Below, piece after piece: positions 28,480-36,632 of a DNA stretch of 64,000 nt (position 1 is its first letter; each line of letters starts with the position of its first letter). The stretch spans positions 62,001 to 126,000 of the forward strand of contig CAWHZY010000011.1 of the NCBI GenBank assembly GCA_963833955.1, read 5' to 3'. Under the pieces are notes generated by a model. It was not told the DNA's origin, did no database searches, and saw nothing but the letters and a program-made list of their open reading frames with translations. Position numbers and translations under genes: made by a program. This stretch comes from Roseiarcus sp963833955. GTDB lineage: Bacteria; Pseudomonadota; Alphaproteobacteria; Rhizobiales; Beijerinckiaceae.

Positions 28480-28842
28480 ATGGAAACGAAGGACTGGCCG
28501 GACTTCACCCGCGGCCTCAGCACGGAACTCAGGAACTTGCGCGGCGGCGCTCCGGACGTGATGAAGGCGTTTTCGGGGCTGGCTCAAAGCGCGCTCGCTC
28601 AAGGGGCGCTCGACGGCAAGACGAAGGAACTGATCGCGATCGCGGTTTCGGTCGCGGTGCGCTGCGACGATTGCATCGGTTTCCACGTCAAGGCGGCGGT
28701 TGATCGCGGCGCGACGCGCGAGGAAATCCTCGAAACGCTCGGCATGGCGATCTATATGGGAGCAGGGCCCGCGGCAATGTATGCAAGCCACGCGCTCGGC
28801 GCTTACACGCAGTTCGCCGCGCCAAAGGCGGACGCCGCATGA
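28480..28842 (+). CDS. AhpD-like carboxymuconolactone decarboxylase family protein
   Basis: A 120-residue AhpD-fold protein, starting at 28480 behind GCGAAAGGAACCC. The redox CXXC is in VRCDDCIGFHVKAAVDRGA with the downstream His that forms the AhpD-type proton relay (CX2CX3H). The flanking KTKELIAIAVSVA and ETLGMAIYMGAGPAAMYASHAL segments are standard. It probably acts as a small thiol peroxidase/reductase or peroxidation-stress protein in the cytoplasm. Its stop overlaps the next start as ATGA at 28839, so it is translationally coupled to the rhodanese gene, and DUF302 follows: a sulfur/redox-themed operon. Confidence 0.88.
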   Translation: METKDWPDFTRGLSTELRNLRGGAPDVMKAFSGLAQSALAQGALDGKTKELIAIAVSVAVRCDDCIGFHVKAAVDRGATREEILETLGMAIYMGAGPAAMYASHALGAYTQFAAPKADAA

Positions 28843-29201
28843 CCTTCGGAGATTTGATGTCCTGGAACATGTTTTCACGCTTCGGCGCCGGCTCGGATCC
28901 GGACGTCGTCGATTTTGGCGACTTGGAAGAGGCCGTCGGGACCAACGCCTGGACGGTGGTGGACGTCCGCGAGCCGCACGAATTCGCCGCGGGCCACATT
29001 CCGAACGCTCGCAACATGCCGACGTCTTCTTTCGATCCCAAGGATTTGCCGCAGGGAAGGCCGGTCGTTCTGATCTGTCAGGCCGGCGGACGGTCGCGCA
29101 ATGCGCTGAACAAGGCGCGCGCGATCGGCCGCGACGACGTAAGGCACTTTGCCGGCGGGATGAACGGCTGGCGCTCGCATAACGGCCCCGTAACCCTCTG
29201 A
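28839..29201 (+). CDS. Rhodanese-like domain sulfurtransferase
   Basis: A single rhodanese domain of about 114-120 residues: WTVVDVREPHEFAAGHIPNA, then the active-site loop ICQAGGRSRNAL with the catalytic Cys, and HFAGGMNGWRSHNGPV at the end. It would transfer or bind sulfane sulfur. Two starts are plausible: 28839, which overlaps the previous stop as ATGA, or 28857, which has GGAG 8 nt upstream. The loop CQAGGRS differs from the usual CRSGxRS by a Gln in position 2. It sits between the AhpD-like and DUF302 genes in one operon. Confidence 0.9.
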   Translation: MTFGDLMSWNMFSRFGAGSDPDVVDFGDLEEAVGTNAWTVVDVREPHEFAAGHIPNARNMPTSSFDPKDLPQGRPVVLICQAGGRSRNALNKARAIGRDDVRHFAGGMNGWRSHNGPVTL

Positions 29202-29216
29202 CCCGAGCAGAAGAAG

Positions 29217-29603
29217 ATGAGCTACGACATAACCCGCAAGACGCACGGAGAGTTCGACGCCGTGATCGGCCGCGTCAAGGATGCCCTCAAGAGCGAGGGC
29301 TTTGGCGTCCTGACCGAGATTGACGTCGCCGGCACGCTGAAAACGAAGATCGGCAAGGATTTCCGGCCCTACCGCATCCTCGGCGCCTGCAATCCGAGCC
29401 TCGCCTTTCAGGCCCTGAACGTGGAAGCGAATATCGGCGTGATGCTGCCCTGCAACGTCATCGTCCAACGCTACGACAATGGCGAGGTCGAAGTTTCCTC
29501 GATCGATCCGGCGACCGCCATGCAGGCGGTTGGCAATTCCAAACTTTCCGCCGTCGCGGACCAGGTGCGCGCAGCGCTCAAGCGCGTGATTGAGGCGGTC
29601 TGA
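29217..29603 (+). CDS. DUF302 domain-containing protein
   Basis: A 128-residue DUF302 protein. The diagnostic core is VKDALKSEGFGVLTEIDVAGTLK, then YRILGACNPSLAFQALN and GVMLPCNVIVQ, with the conserved Cys residues of the family (GACNP and LPCN). Its function is unproven, but DUF302 proteins often sit with rhodaneses and peroxiredoxin-like genes, as here. It begins 15 bp after the rhodanese stop. Its 3' end overlaps the convergent guaD stop by 26 bp. Confidence 0.9.
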   Translation: MSYDITRKTHGEFDAVIGRVKDALKSEGFGVLTEIDVAGTLKTKIGKDFRPYRILGACNPSLAFQALNVEANIGVMLPCNVIVQRYDNGEVEVSSIDPATAMQAVGNSKLSAVADQVRAALKRVIEAV

Positions 29604-30919
29604 CGCTTCGGACGTCGCCTGTTTCCTTGCGCGGCTCACCCGCGACATAGGTCTGGCGCACCGCACGATCGTCCCCGAGCGTGAGGAATGCAAAGAGTTC
29701 GACCTCGAGATTGCCGCCGACCGTCTCCATCCGGTGCGCGAGCGCCGGAGTGGCGCGTGGATCAAGCGCAATGAGGTCGGCTTCTTTGCCGGCTTCGATC
29801 GAGCCGATCCGATCGTCGAGAATGAGCGCGCGGGCATTGCCGAGCGTCATGCGGTAAAACGCCTCGAGCGCCGGCCACGACTGGCCGTTGAGCTGCAGCA
29901 CCTTGTAGCCCTCTGCCGCCGTGCGCAGCATCGAATAGCTCGTGCCCCCGCCGACATCGGTCGCAAGCGCGATCCGCACTCCCGCCCGCTTTAGCCGCGC
30001 CTGATCGAACAGGCCGGAGCCGAGGAAAAGGTTCGACGTCGGGCAGAATGCGGCGACGGAGCGGCTTTCGGCGAGCGCGGCGACCTCGCTGTCCTGCAAA
30101 TGAATGCAATGGCCGAACACCGAGCGCGGCCCGGTCAACCCCGCCTGCGCATAAACGTCGACATAGCTCCGCGCTTCGGGAAACAGCGCGGCGACCCGCG
30201 CGATTTCCGCCTTGTTTTCGTTGGCATGGGTCTGGACGTAGAGATCAGGAAATTCGCGCGCCAACGCGCCGGCGGCATCCAGTTGCGCCTGCGTCGACGT
30301 CACCGCGAAGCGTGGCGTGATCGCGTAATCGAGCCTCCCGCGACCCCGCCAGCGCTCAATCAGCGCCTTGCTCTCGTCGTAGCCTCGCTGCGCGGTGTCC
30401 ATGAGCGCTTCTGGCGCGTCGCGGTCCATCATCACTTTGCCCGCGATCATGCGCAGCGCCCGCGCTTCGGCCTCGGCGAAGAACGCGTCGACAGATTCAG
30501 GATGCACCGTGCAATAGACCATCGCGGTCGTGGTGCCTGAGCGGAAAAGCTCGTCGAGAAAGAAATCCGCCACGCGCGCGCAATGCGCGGGATCGGCGAA
30601 TTTCTGCTCTTCGACGAAGGTGTAATTGTATCAGCCAGTCGAGGAGCTGCGCGCCGTAGGAGCCAATCACCTGGGTCTGCGAATAATGGACGTGCGCGTC
30701 GATGAAACCCGGGGTGATGAGACAGCCTGTGTGATCGTCGATGAGCGCGCCTGCGGGAGCGCGGGCAAGAATGTCGGGCGCTTCTCCGACCGCCTCGATC
30801 AAGCCGCCGTTAACGAGCACGGCTCCATTCTCGATGAGAGAATAGGCGCGCGAGCCGCTCTCGGCCGGATCGTCGCTGAACGAGAGAACGCGGCCACGAA
30901 TGATGCGAGCGACGGTCAA
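29578..30919 (-). CDS. guaD: Guanine deaminase (frameshifted)
   Basis: This amidohydrolase converts guanine to xanthine. The N-terminal part (30919 to ~30625) carries the metal site GFIDAHVHYSQTQVIG and SYGAQLLDWL. The remainder continues in the next frame with YTFVEEQKF, FLDELFRSGTTTAMVYCTVHP, VQTHANENKAEI, FGHCIHLQDSEVAALAES and LATDVGGGTSYSMLRTAAE, containing the later zinc-ligand His and Asp. One extra T near 30625 (CAATTACACC for CAATACACC) explains the break; the repaired protein is about 446 residues. The start is TTG at 30919, overlapping the preceding UraD stop as TTGA, so it is coupled to the puuE-uraD gene in a purine-degradation operon. Confidence 0.88.
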
Positions 30920-32346
30920 GTCAGGATATCCTTCAGTCTCAGCGCAGCGATCCGGTCGATCTCGGCGAGCGCGGTCTTCGTCTCCGCGTCGGCGTCGTTA
31001 GCCAGACGATCGCGGAAGGCGGCAAGAATGTCGTCTTGTGCTTTTGCCTTTGACCGCCATGATGAAGGGAAAGCTGAACCTCGCGCGATAGGCGTCGTTG
31101 AGCTCGCCGAAAATTGGCGCAGTTCGTCAGGCGTCAGCCGGTCGAGCCCGGCGCTCGCCTGCTCGCGCGTCAATTCCGCGGTCAGCGTCTTGGCGAGGGC
31201 GAGCTTGCCGGCCAGATCCGGGTGGGCGTCGATCAGCGCGCGCTTCTGTTCCTTTGTCCCTTTCGCTGCGGCGTCGGCGAGCGCCTTCGCCAGCCCTTCC
31301 GCCGTGTCTGCGCCGCGTCGATGAGATGAGCGTCATAGGCGGCCGCCGCGATCCATGGCGAATGCTCGTAAACGCCGCCGAAGCGCTCGATGAACAGCGT
31401 CCGGGTAAGCTGAGACGGCTTCCAGCCGCCCGGCGGGGGGTGCTTGGCGATCCAGTGACGGGCGATGTCGAGCCGGGTCGGAATCCAGACGCGATCGTGG
31501 CGCAAGGGCATAGTCAAGGAACCGCGCGAGCGCGAGCGCGCGACCGGGCCGGCCGACCAGGCGGCAGTGCAGGCCGATCGACAGCATCTTCGGCGCGACA
31601 TCGCCTTCGGCATAGAGCGCGTCGAACGAATCCTTGAGGTAGGTGTAGAACTGATCGCCGGTGTTGAAGCCCTGCGGCGTGGCGAAGCGCATGTCGTTGG
31701 CGTCGAGCGTGTAGGGCGTCATGAGCTGCGGGCCGCGCGGTCCTTCGAAGCCAGTAAGGCAAATCGTCGGCATAGGAATCGGCGCAATAGACGAACCCGC
31801 CCTCTTCCATGCCGAGCCGGATCGTGTTGATCGACGAGCGGCCTTGGTAGAAGCCGAGCGGCCGAGCGCCGGCGATTTCGGTGTGGATGCGCACCGCCTC
31901 GGCGATATGGAGCGCCTCGATCTCTGGCGGCGTGTCGCGATAATCGATCCACTTGAGCCGTGAGTGGCGATCTCCCACCCCGGCCTCGTTCATCGCCGCG
32001 ACCGCCTCGCGATTGCGCGCCATCGCCGTCGCCACCGCATAGACGGTGACCGGAACCGAGCGCTCGGTGAACATGCGGTGCAGGCGCCAGAAGCCGGCGC
32101 GGGAGCCATATTCGTAGATCAATTCCATGTTCATGTGACGCATGCCCGGCCAGGGCGCGGCGCCGACGATCTCGGACAGGAACGCCTCGGACGCGGCGTC
32201 GCCATGCAAGAATGTTGTTCTCGCCACCTTCCTCGTAGTTGACGACGAATTGCACCGCGATGCGCGCCCGCTCTGGGCCAGTCCGCGAACGGAGGGGTTC
32301 GCCCATAGCCGATCATGTCGCGCGGGTAGGTTTGGCCGTCCGTCAT
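30916..32346 (-). pseudogene. puuE: Allantoinase PuuE - OHCU decarboxylase UraD fusion, at least eight indels
   Basis: The N-terminal domain is the polysaccharide-deacetylase-like allantoinase (MTDGQTYPRDMIGYGRTPPF at 32346; ARIAVQFVVNYEEGGEN; MRHMNMELIYEYGSRAGFWR; GLKWIDYRDTPPEIEAL; GFYQGRSSINTIRLG; EGPRGPQLMTPYTLDAND; HDRVWIPTRLDIARHWI). The C-terminal domain is OHCU decarboxylase (LFIERFGGVYEHSPWIAAAAYD; ELNDAYRARF; DDILAAFRDRLAND). Fusion of these steps of urate breakdown is known. The gene is split by one-base changes near 32270, 32213, 31977 and 31965 (a compensating pair), 31760, 31515, 31315, 31100 and 31045. Once those are ignored the protein sequence reads as fully conserved with no missense decay, so an error-rich assembly stretch is likelier than a dying gene. 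Confidence 0.8.
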
Positions 32347-32563
32347 CCTGCCGCTTCTCTGCACTCGCCGGAATGTGTGTCGTCCCAACGCTACGACAGG
32401 ATGGGGGTTTGCTCCAGCCTGCGGCGGACGGGTCGGTCAGGCGCTCGAACGGGCGCCGAGCGCGCTGGAACAGATCCGACAGCCCGAGATCCACGCAATC
32501 TCATGCTCGGCAATAATGATAGAGTAGCCGAACGATGTTTCCACCCGTCGGCCCGAGGCCCCC

Positions 32564-33364
32564 ATGACCGAAATATCCCTGCGCTTCGAGCCGCCGTTCG
32601 CCCGCATCGTGCTCAGCCGCCCGGAACGTCGCAATGCGATCACCCGCGCGATGTGGCGCGCGCTGCCTGCCATCCGCGCCTCGATCGAGGCGCGCGAGGA
32701 CCTGCTGGTGACGCTCGTCGAAGGCGAGGGCGCGCATTTCAGCGCCGGCGCCGACATTGCCGAACTTGGCGAGATCTACCGCGACACTGCATCGGCGCGC
32801 GACTACGGCGATGCGGTCCAGGACGGCCTCAAGGCGCTGATGGACCTCGATCGCCCGACCATCGCGGTCATCCGCGGCGTCGCCATCGGCGGCGGGCTTG
32901 GCCTTGCCCTCGCCTGCGATCTGAGGTTCTGCGCCGCCGACGCGCATCTCGCGATTACCCCGGCCAAGCTCGGACTTGTCTATGGCCACGCCGAGACGCG
33001 CCGCCTGATCGAGCTCATCGGGCCGTCTCGCGCCAAGGACCTTCTGTTCACCGCGCGGCGGATCGAGACCGACGAGGCGCTGGCGATCGGACTGATCGAC
33101 CGGCGGGTTGAGACGGCATTGCAGGAGACCGTGCTGGGTTACGCCCGTGGGCTTGCGGACCTGAGCCAGATGTCGATCCGCGGGGCCAAACGCGCGGTCG
33201 ACGCTATCGCCGCCGGGATGAGCAAGGAGGCGCCGGTCTATCGGGCGCTGACCGAAGCCGCGGCGCTGGGGCTCGATTTCGCCGAAGGGCGGGCCGCCTT
33301 TGCCGAGAAGCGCGTGGCAAAATTTGCCTTTCGCGGGCCGACCGAGCCGCTCGCGCAAGGCTAA
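32564..33364 (+). CDS. Enoyl-CoA hydratase/isomerase family protein
   Basis: A 266-residue crotonase-fold protein. RIVLSRPERRNAITRAMW and GAHFSAGADIAELGEI form the first oxyanion-hole segment; AVIRGVAIGGGLGLALACDLRF is the second. At the catalytic pair, the usual Glu of GxE-type hydratases is present in LGLVYGHAETRRLIELIG, so hydratase activity is plausible but isomerase or 3-hydroxyisobutyryl-CoA-like roles cannot be excluded. It acts on acyl-CoA in the cytoplasm. It is divergent from puuE with about 217 bp between, and no other beta-oxidation gene is adjacent. Confidence 0.85.
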   Translation: MTEISLRFEPPFARIVLSRPERRNAITRAMWRALPAIRASIEAREDLLVTLVEGEGAHFSAGADIAELGEIYRDTASARDYGDAVQDGLKALMDLDRPTIAVIRGVAIGGGLGLALACDLRFCAADAHLAITPAKLGLVYGHAETRRLIELIGPSRAKDLLFTARRIETDEALAIGLIDRRVETALQETVLGYARGLADLSQMSIRGAKRAVDAIAAGMSKEAPVYRALTEAAALGLDFAEGRAAFAEKRVAKFAFRGPTEPLAQG

Positions 33365-33441
33365 ACCCCTTGGCTGCGCCAACGCAGCATCGGCCCGTCG
33401 GACATTTGCGAGACCCATCTCCAAGGCGCCATGATCCGACC

Positions 33442-34605
33442 ATGCGAGACGACGTGAAATCGCCGGGCCCACCAGCCTATGTCGATCCGACAACCGGCCA
33501 GACATATCCGATCTCGGAGCCGCGGTGGCGCTCTGATGCCGGCGCGCCGCTGATGATCACGGCCTTGCCGGGCATCGGGCGCAGCATGATTGATAGGGGG
33601 AAACGATCGCTGTGGCGCTACGCAGCCGCCCTGCCGATCTACGTTCTGGATCCGATCACGATGGGAGAGGGTTGCACGCCGCTCGTCCCCCACAAATGGG
33701 GCGGCGTACCGGCTCTATTCAAGCTCGAATGGCTGTCGCCAACCGGCAGCTTCAAGGACCGCGGCGCCTCCGTGATGCTCTCCATCCTCCGTGGGCAGGG
33801 CGTGACGAAGGTTCTGGAAGACAGCTCGGGCAACGGCGGAGCGGCGATCGCGGGTTATGCGGCGGCCGGCGGCCTTGCGGCGAAGATCCTCGTCCCGGCT
33901 ACGACGGCGCGGGACAAGACGGTGCAGATGCGCGCCTATGGCGCCGAGATCGAGCTCATTCCTGGAACGCGACAGGATGCCAGCGACGCAGCGGAGCGCC
34001 AAGCTGCGACGATCTTCTACGCCGGTCACAACTGGCAGCCGCTCTTCCTGCAAGGGACGAAGACGCTCGCCTATGAGCTTTGGGAGGATCTCCAGTTCAA
34101 GGCGCCCGATAATGTCATCATCCCGACCGGCGCGGGCAGCAACGTCTTAGGCTGCGATATCGGTTTCGCCGAACTTCTCCGCCGCGGCGAAATCGCAAGC
34201 CTGCCGCGGCTATTCGCGGCGCAGCCGGAGAATTGCGCGCCGCTCCACGCGAGCTTCGTGGCCGGCTCCGATGATCTGACGCCAGTCGAGGTCCGCCCGA
34301 CGATCGCCGAGGGAGCGTCGATCGCCAGCCCCGTGCGAGCCCGCGAAGTCCTGGCGGCTGTGCGGCGCTCTGGCGGCGCGACCGTCGCCGTCTCGGAAGT
34401 TGAGATCGCAAGGGCGCTGTTCGAATTCAGCCGGATCGGCCTCTACGTGGAGCCGACCTCCGCCGTCGCAGGCGCCGCGTTCACAAAGCTGCTGGAACGA
34501 GGCGTCATTCAACCCACGGAGACGACTGTGCTCGTGCTGACTGGCTCTGGCCTGAAGACGACACGGCGCATCGACGAGCTCATGGGCGCGCTGCCGACAC
34601 GGTAG
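33442..34605 (+). CDS. Threonine synthase-like PLP-dependent enzyme
   Basis: A fold-type II PLP enzyme of 387 residues, starting at 33442. The PLP lysine lies in SPTGSFKDRGASVML, the cofactor loop in EDSSGNGGAAIAGYAAAGGL, and the Gly-rich phosphate loop in IIPTGAGSNVLGCDIGFAELL; VLTGSGLKTT closes the protein. The layout matches short threonine synthases that convert O-phosphohomoserine to threonine, but other PLP lyases of this group (such as diaminopropionate or cysteate synthases) remain possible. No thrA or thrB gene lies nearby. It begins about 77 bp after the enoyl-CoA hydratase gene on the same strand. Confidence 0.78.
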   Translation: MRDDVKSPGPPAYVDPTTGQTYPISEPRWRSDAGAPLMITALPGIGRSMIDRGKRSLWRYAAALPIYVLDPITMGEGCTPLVPHKWGGVPALFKLEWLSPTGSFKDRGASVMLSILRGQGVTKVLEDSSGNGGAAIAGYAAAGGLAAKILVPATTARDKTVQMRAYGAEIELIPGTRQDASDAAERQAATIFYAGHNWQPLFLQGTKTLAYELWEDLQFKAPDNVIIPTGAGSNVLGCDIGFAELLRRGEIASLPRLFAAQPENCAPLHASFVAGSDDLTPVEVRPTIAEGASIASPVRAREVLAAVRRSGGATVAVSEVEIARALFEFSRIGLYVEPTSAVAGAAFTKLLERGVIQPTETTVLVLTGSGLKTTRRIDELMGALPTR

Positions 34606-34636
34606 CGGCCCTCTGTTGGAAATCAGCGGGAAACGG

Positions 34637-34666
34637 TTGACGCCTCGCGCCCGACCGGCCTATAAG
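34637..34666 (+). promoter_or_regulatory. Sigma-70-type promoter of rpsT
   Basis: TTGACG at 34637-34642 and TATAAG at 34661-34666 are separated by 18 bp, a good housekeeping promoter. Transcription would begin near 34673 and include the hairpin leader before rpsT. Confidence 0.7.
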
Positions 34667-34682
34667 CCCGCCCAAGCAAGGC

Positions 34683-34712
34683 TGGGCCTTAAAACCCGGC
34701 CCATTTATTTTT
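34683..34712 (+). terminator. Terminator-like hairpin in the rpsT leader (possible attenuator)
   Basis: TGGGCC (34683-34688) pairs with GGCCCA (34698-34703) around a 9-nt loop, followed by TTTATTTTT. It lies downstream of the predicted promoter and 35 bp before the rpsT start, so it could attenuate S20 expression rather than end the upstream gene. Confidence 0.55.
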
Positions 34713-34746
34713 GAGCGGCGCATTTCCGCCGCGGGAAAGAAAGTCC

Positions 34747-35013
34747 ATGGCCAATACCAAGTCGGCCCAGAAAGCCGCTCGCCAGACCATTCGCCGCACG
34801 GCCGTGAACAAGTCGCGCCGCACCGAGATGCGCACCTACGTCCGCAGGGTCGAGGAGGCGATCGCCTCCAAGGACCCGAAGGCCGCCGCCGAAGCGTTGA
34901 GCGCGGCCGAGCCCAGGCTCGCCCGGGCGGCGCAAAAGGGCATCGTCCACAAGAACGCCGCCTCGCGCAAAATCTCGCGCCTGACCAAGCGGGTGAAAGC
35001 GATCGCCGGCTGA
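34747..35013 (+). CDS. rpsT: 30S ribosomal protein S20
   Basis: This 88-residue basic primary 16S rRNA-binding protein starts at 34747 behind GGGAAAGAAAGTCC. The N-terminus MANTKSAQKAARQTIRRT and the C-terminal AQKGIVHKNAASRKISRLTK are textbook S20. In many Rhizobiales rpsT lies immediately before dnaA; here it is followed by a DUF3297 gene instead and no dnaA is present. It has its own promoter and a structured leader. Confidence 0.97.
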   Translation: MANTKSAQKAARQTIRRTAVNKSRRTEMRTYVRRVEEAIASKDPKAAAEALSAAEPRLARAAQKGIVHKNAASRKISRLTKRVKAIAG

Positions 35014-35049
35014 TCGTTTCGGCCGCCTCGCGTCCTCATCGGCCCCCCA

Positions 35050-35313
35050 ATGACCGACGTTCCGCCCGACCGGCTCAGCGTCGACCCCTCGAGTCCATTC
35101 TATGACGAAACGACGCTAGCGCGCGGGATTGGCGTGCGCTTTCGCGGCGTCGAACGACGCGACGTCGAAGAATATTGTGTCAGCGAGAAGTGGATCCGGG
35201 CTGCGGCAGGCAAGGCGCTCGATCGTCGAGGTCAGCCGCTCGTGATCAAGATGACGGGCACCGTCGAGCCCTATTTTCTCGCGCCGCCGGCCGACGCCGG
35301 CAATCCGGGCTGA
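35050..35313 (+). CDS. DUF3297 family protein
   Basis: An 87-residue protein that matches DUF3297 throughout: PPDRLSVDPSSPFYDE, RGIGVRFRGVERRDVEEYCV, SEKWIRAAAGKALDRRGQP and a closing KMTGTVEPYF. The family is small, cytoplasmic and of unknown function, common in alpha- and gammaproteobacteria. It lies 36 bp after rpsT and is probably co-transcribed with it. Confidence 0.9.
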   Translation: MTDVPPDRLSVDPSSPFYDETTLARGIGVRFRGVERRDVEEYCVSEKWIRAAAGKALDRRGQPLVIKMTGTVEPYFLAPPADAGNPG

Positions 35314-35399
35314 CGGTCTGACTGCTCCACTCTCCTACAGGTGAGGGGCTGGGGGCGAGGTTTCGCGCCCGAAGCGCGTCAGATCCTGATCCGGCCCTT

Positions 35400-35650
35400 C
35401 GAGCCACCTTCTCCCGAGCGGAGCGGCGCTTACGCCGCCGCCCGAATTCTGCGGGAAGCCGGTAGGTCAGGAAGCCAAGGCTCGCGAGCCCGGCCGGCAT
35501 CATCGCCCAGGTCGACGGTTCGGGCGCCCGGCGTCGTCGAGGCCGCGTGAACATCGATGATGATCGAAAGCGCGCGAATCGCGCCGGACAGGCTGTGGGT
35601 TCAAACCTGTCTCTGGCGCGTGCGCAACGGTCTCCGCTAAAGCTGCATTC
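35400..35650 (-). pseudogene. Remnant 3' end of a PEP-CTERM sorting-signal protein
   Basis: On the minus strand the segment around 35475-35530 encodes APEPSTWAMMPAGLASLGFL followed by TYR and a basic stretch. This is the tripartite PEP-CTERM signal (PEP motif, hydrophobic helix, positive end) used by exosortase. Just upstream, in a neighbouring frame, is GAIRALSIIIDVHAASTTPG, the kind of beta-strand end such proteins carry. A further upstream TGA in that frame and no intact N-terminal part mean only a tail survives. The frame between the two parts is off by one base. Neither exosortase nor the rest of the gene is in the window. Confidence 0.55.
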
Positions 35651-35822
35651 CGTGACGGCGGAAAATGGTTTTGGCGGGCGTAGACACGGCCGTTGAGCGC
35701 CACTCCGAATGTGCGCCATTTCGGTTTTTGCGGTGCGGTGTGTTGCGCTTCCTGCCGTAACCGACAGAAGAGACCGCGTTTTTTCGGAGGGTCTCGGCCG
35801 TCGCAAGTTCAGCGCGACTGGC

Positions 35823-35907
35823 TGGTGGGGGAGGTAGGACTCGAACCTACGAAGGCTTAGCCAGCGGATTTACAGTCCGCCCCCTTTGCCACTCGGGACA
35901 CTCCCCC
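35823..35907 (-). tRNA. tRNA-Tyr (anticodon GTA)
   Basis: An 85-nt class II tRNA with CCA encoded. The acceptor arms GGGGGAG and CTCCCCC pair; the anticodon loop is CTGTAAA (GTA anticodon) on a GGCGGA/TCCGCT stem; a long variable arm and the T-loop GGTTCGAATCC are present. Confidence 0.95.
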
Positions 35908-36035
35908 ATGTCCGCAGGACCAAGTCTCGCGGACGAAAACGCCTCGGGCGGGCCGAGGCGGGTTGCGGCGAGGCTTATGTTGCCTGAGCGCATAGCCTGT
36001 CAACTGGAAATATCCCTTTGAGCCGCCGTCGCCGA

Positions 36036-36518
36036 TCAGTACGGCGCGCCGTCCTTGTGCGCCATCCGTCGCTGGCCGTCGATCGTCACCGCGGCGAGGT
36101 CGTCGTCAGGATATTCGACTGCGTCGCCGGCGGTGCGATCGCCGATTTCGAGGTAGACGACGTCCGCGCCGCTTTCGTTGACGAGGCAATGGCTGTCGCC
36201 GCTTCCAGCCTTGAAGCCGGCGCACATGCCGGGGTGAAGTGCGGTTCGGCCGGCGTCGGTGAGCAAGGTCGGGCTGCCTTCGAGGATATAAATGAACTCG
36301 TCCTGCTTCGTATGCGCATGGCGCAGAGCCGACCAGCCGCCGGGGGCAAGACGGGTGATGTTGACGCCGAAATTCGTCAGCCCGAACAGGTCTCCGAGCG
36401 GCCGCTTGTCGCGCCCCGCCATGCGCGAGGCGAAGGGCTCGGGATAGTTGGTGCGAAACGGGCGCGGCGGCGCCTCGGCCGCGAGAAGGGCGACGGGGCG
36501 ACCGGCGTCTTCGGGCAT
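36036..36518 (-). CDS. Cupin domain-containing protein
   Basis: A 160-residue single-domain cupin. Motif 1 is seen as GGWSALRHAHTKQDEFIYILEG, with the His, His and Glu metal ligands, and motif 2 as PGMCAGFKAGSGDSHCLVN, with the final His; VVYLEIGDRTAGDAVEYPDDD follows. The substrate is unknown; such proteins are often sugar- or dioxygenase-type small-molecule binders. The N-terminal extension (FRTNYPEPFASRMAGRDKRPL) is shared with a bacterial cupin subfamily annotated only as cupin. It stands alone, divergent from the holin-like gene. Confidence 0.85.
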   Translation of the reverse strand: MPEDAGRPVALLAAEAPPRPFRTNYPEPFASRMAGRDKRPLGDLFGLTNFGVNITRLAPGGWSALRHAHTKQDEFIYILEGSPTLLTDAGRTALHPGMCAGFKAGSGDSHCLVNESGADVVYLEIGDRTAGDAVEYPDDDLAAVTIDGQRRMAHKDGAPY

Positions 36519-36632
36519 GGGCTGACCTCTCGCGCCCTAGATAGCCAGTCCGCGCCCGCCTGTCATCGCGTCCGCCCTAGCGGATCGCGCCCCCGATCGC
36601 TACATGGAGCGGCGGAACAGGAGGGCTGGCCC

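Noticed and set aside
35246..35806. 186-codon frame taken as one whole gene
   Set aside because: Only the PEP-CTERM-like stretch inside it looks biological; the rest is Arg-rich nonsense crossing into the DUF3297 3' end. Kept as a remnant instead.
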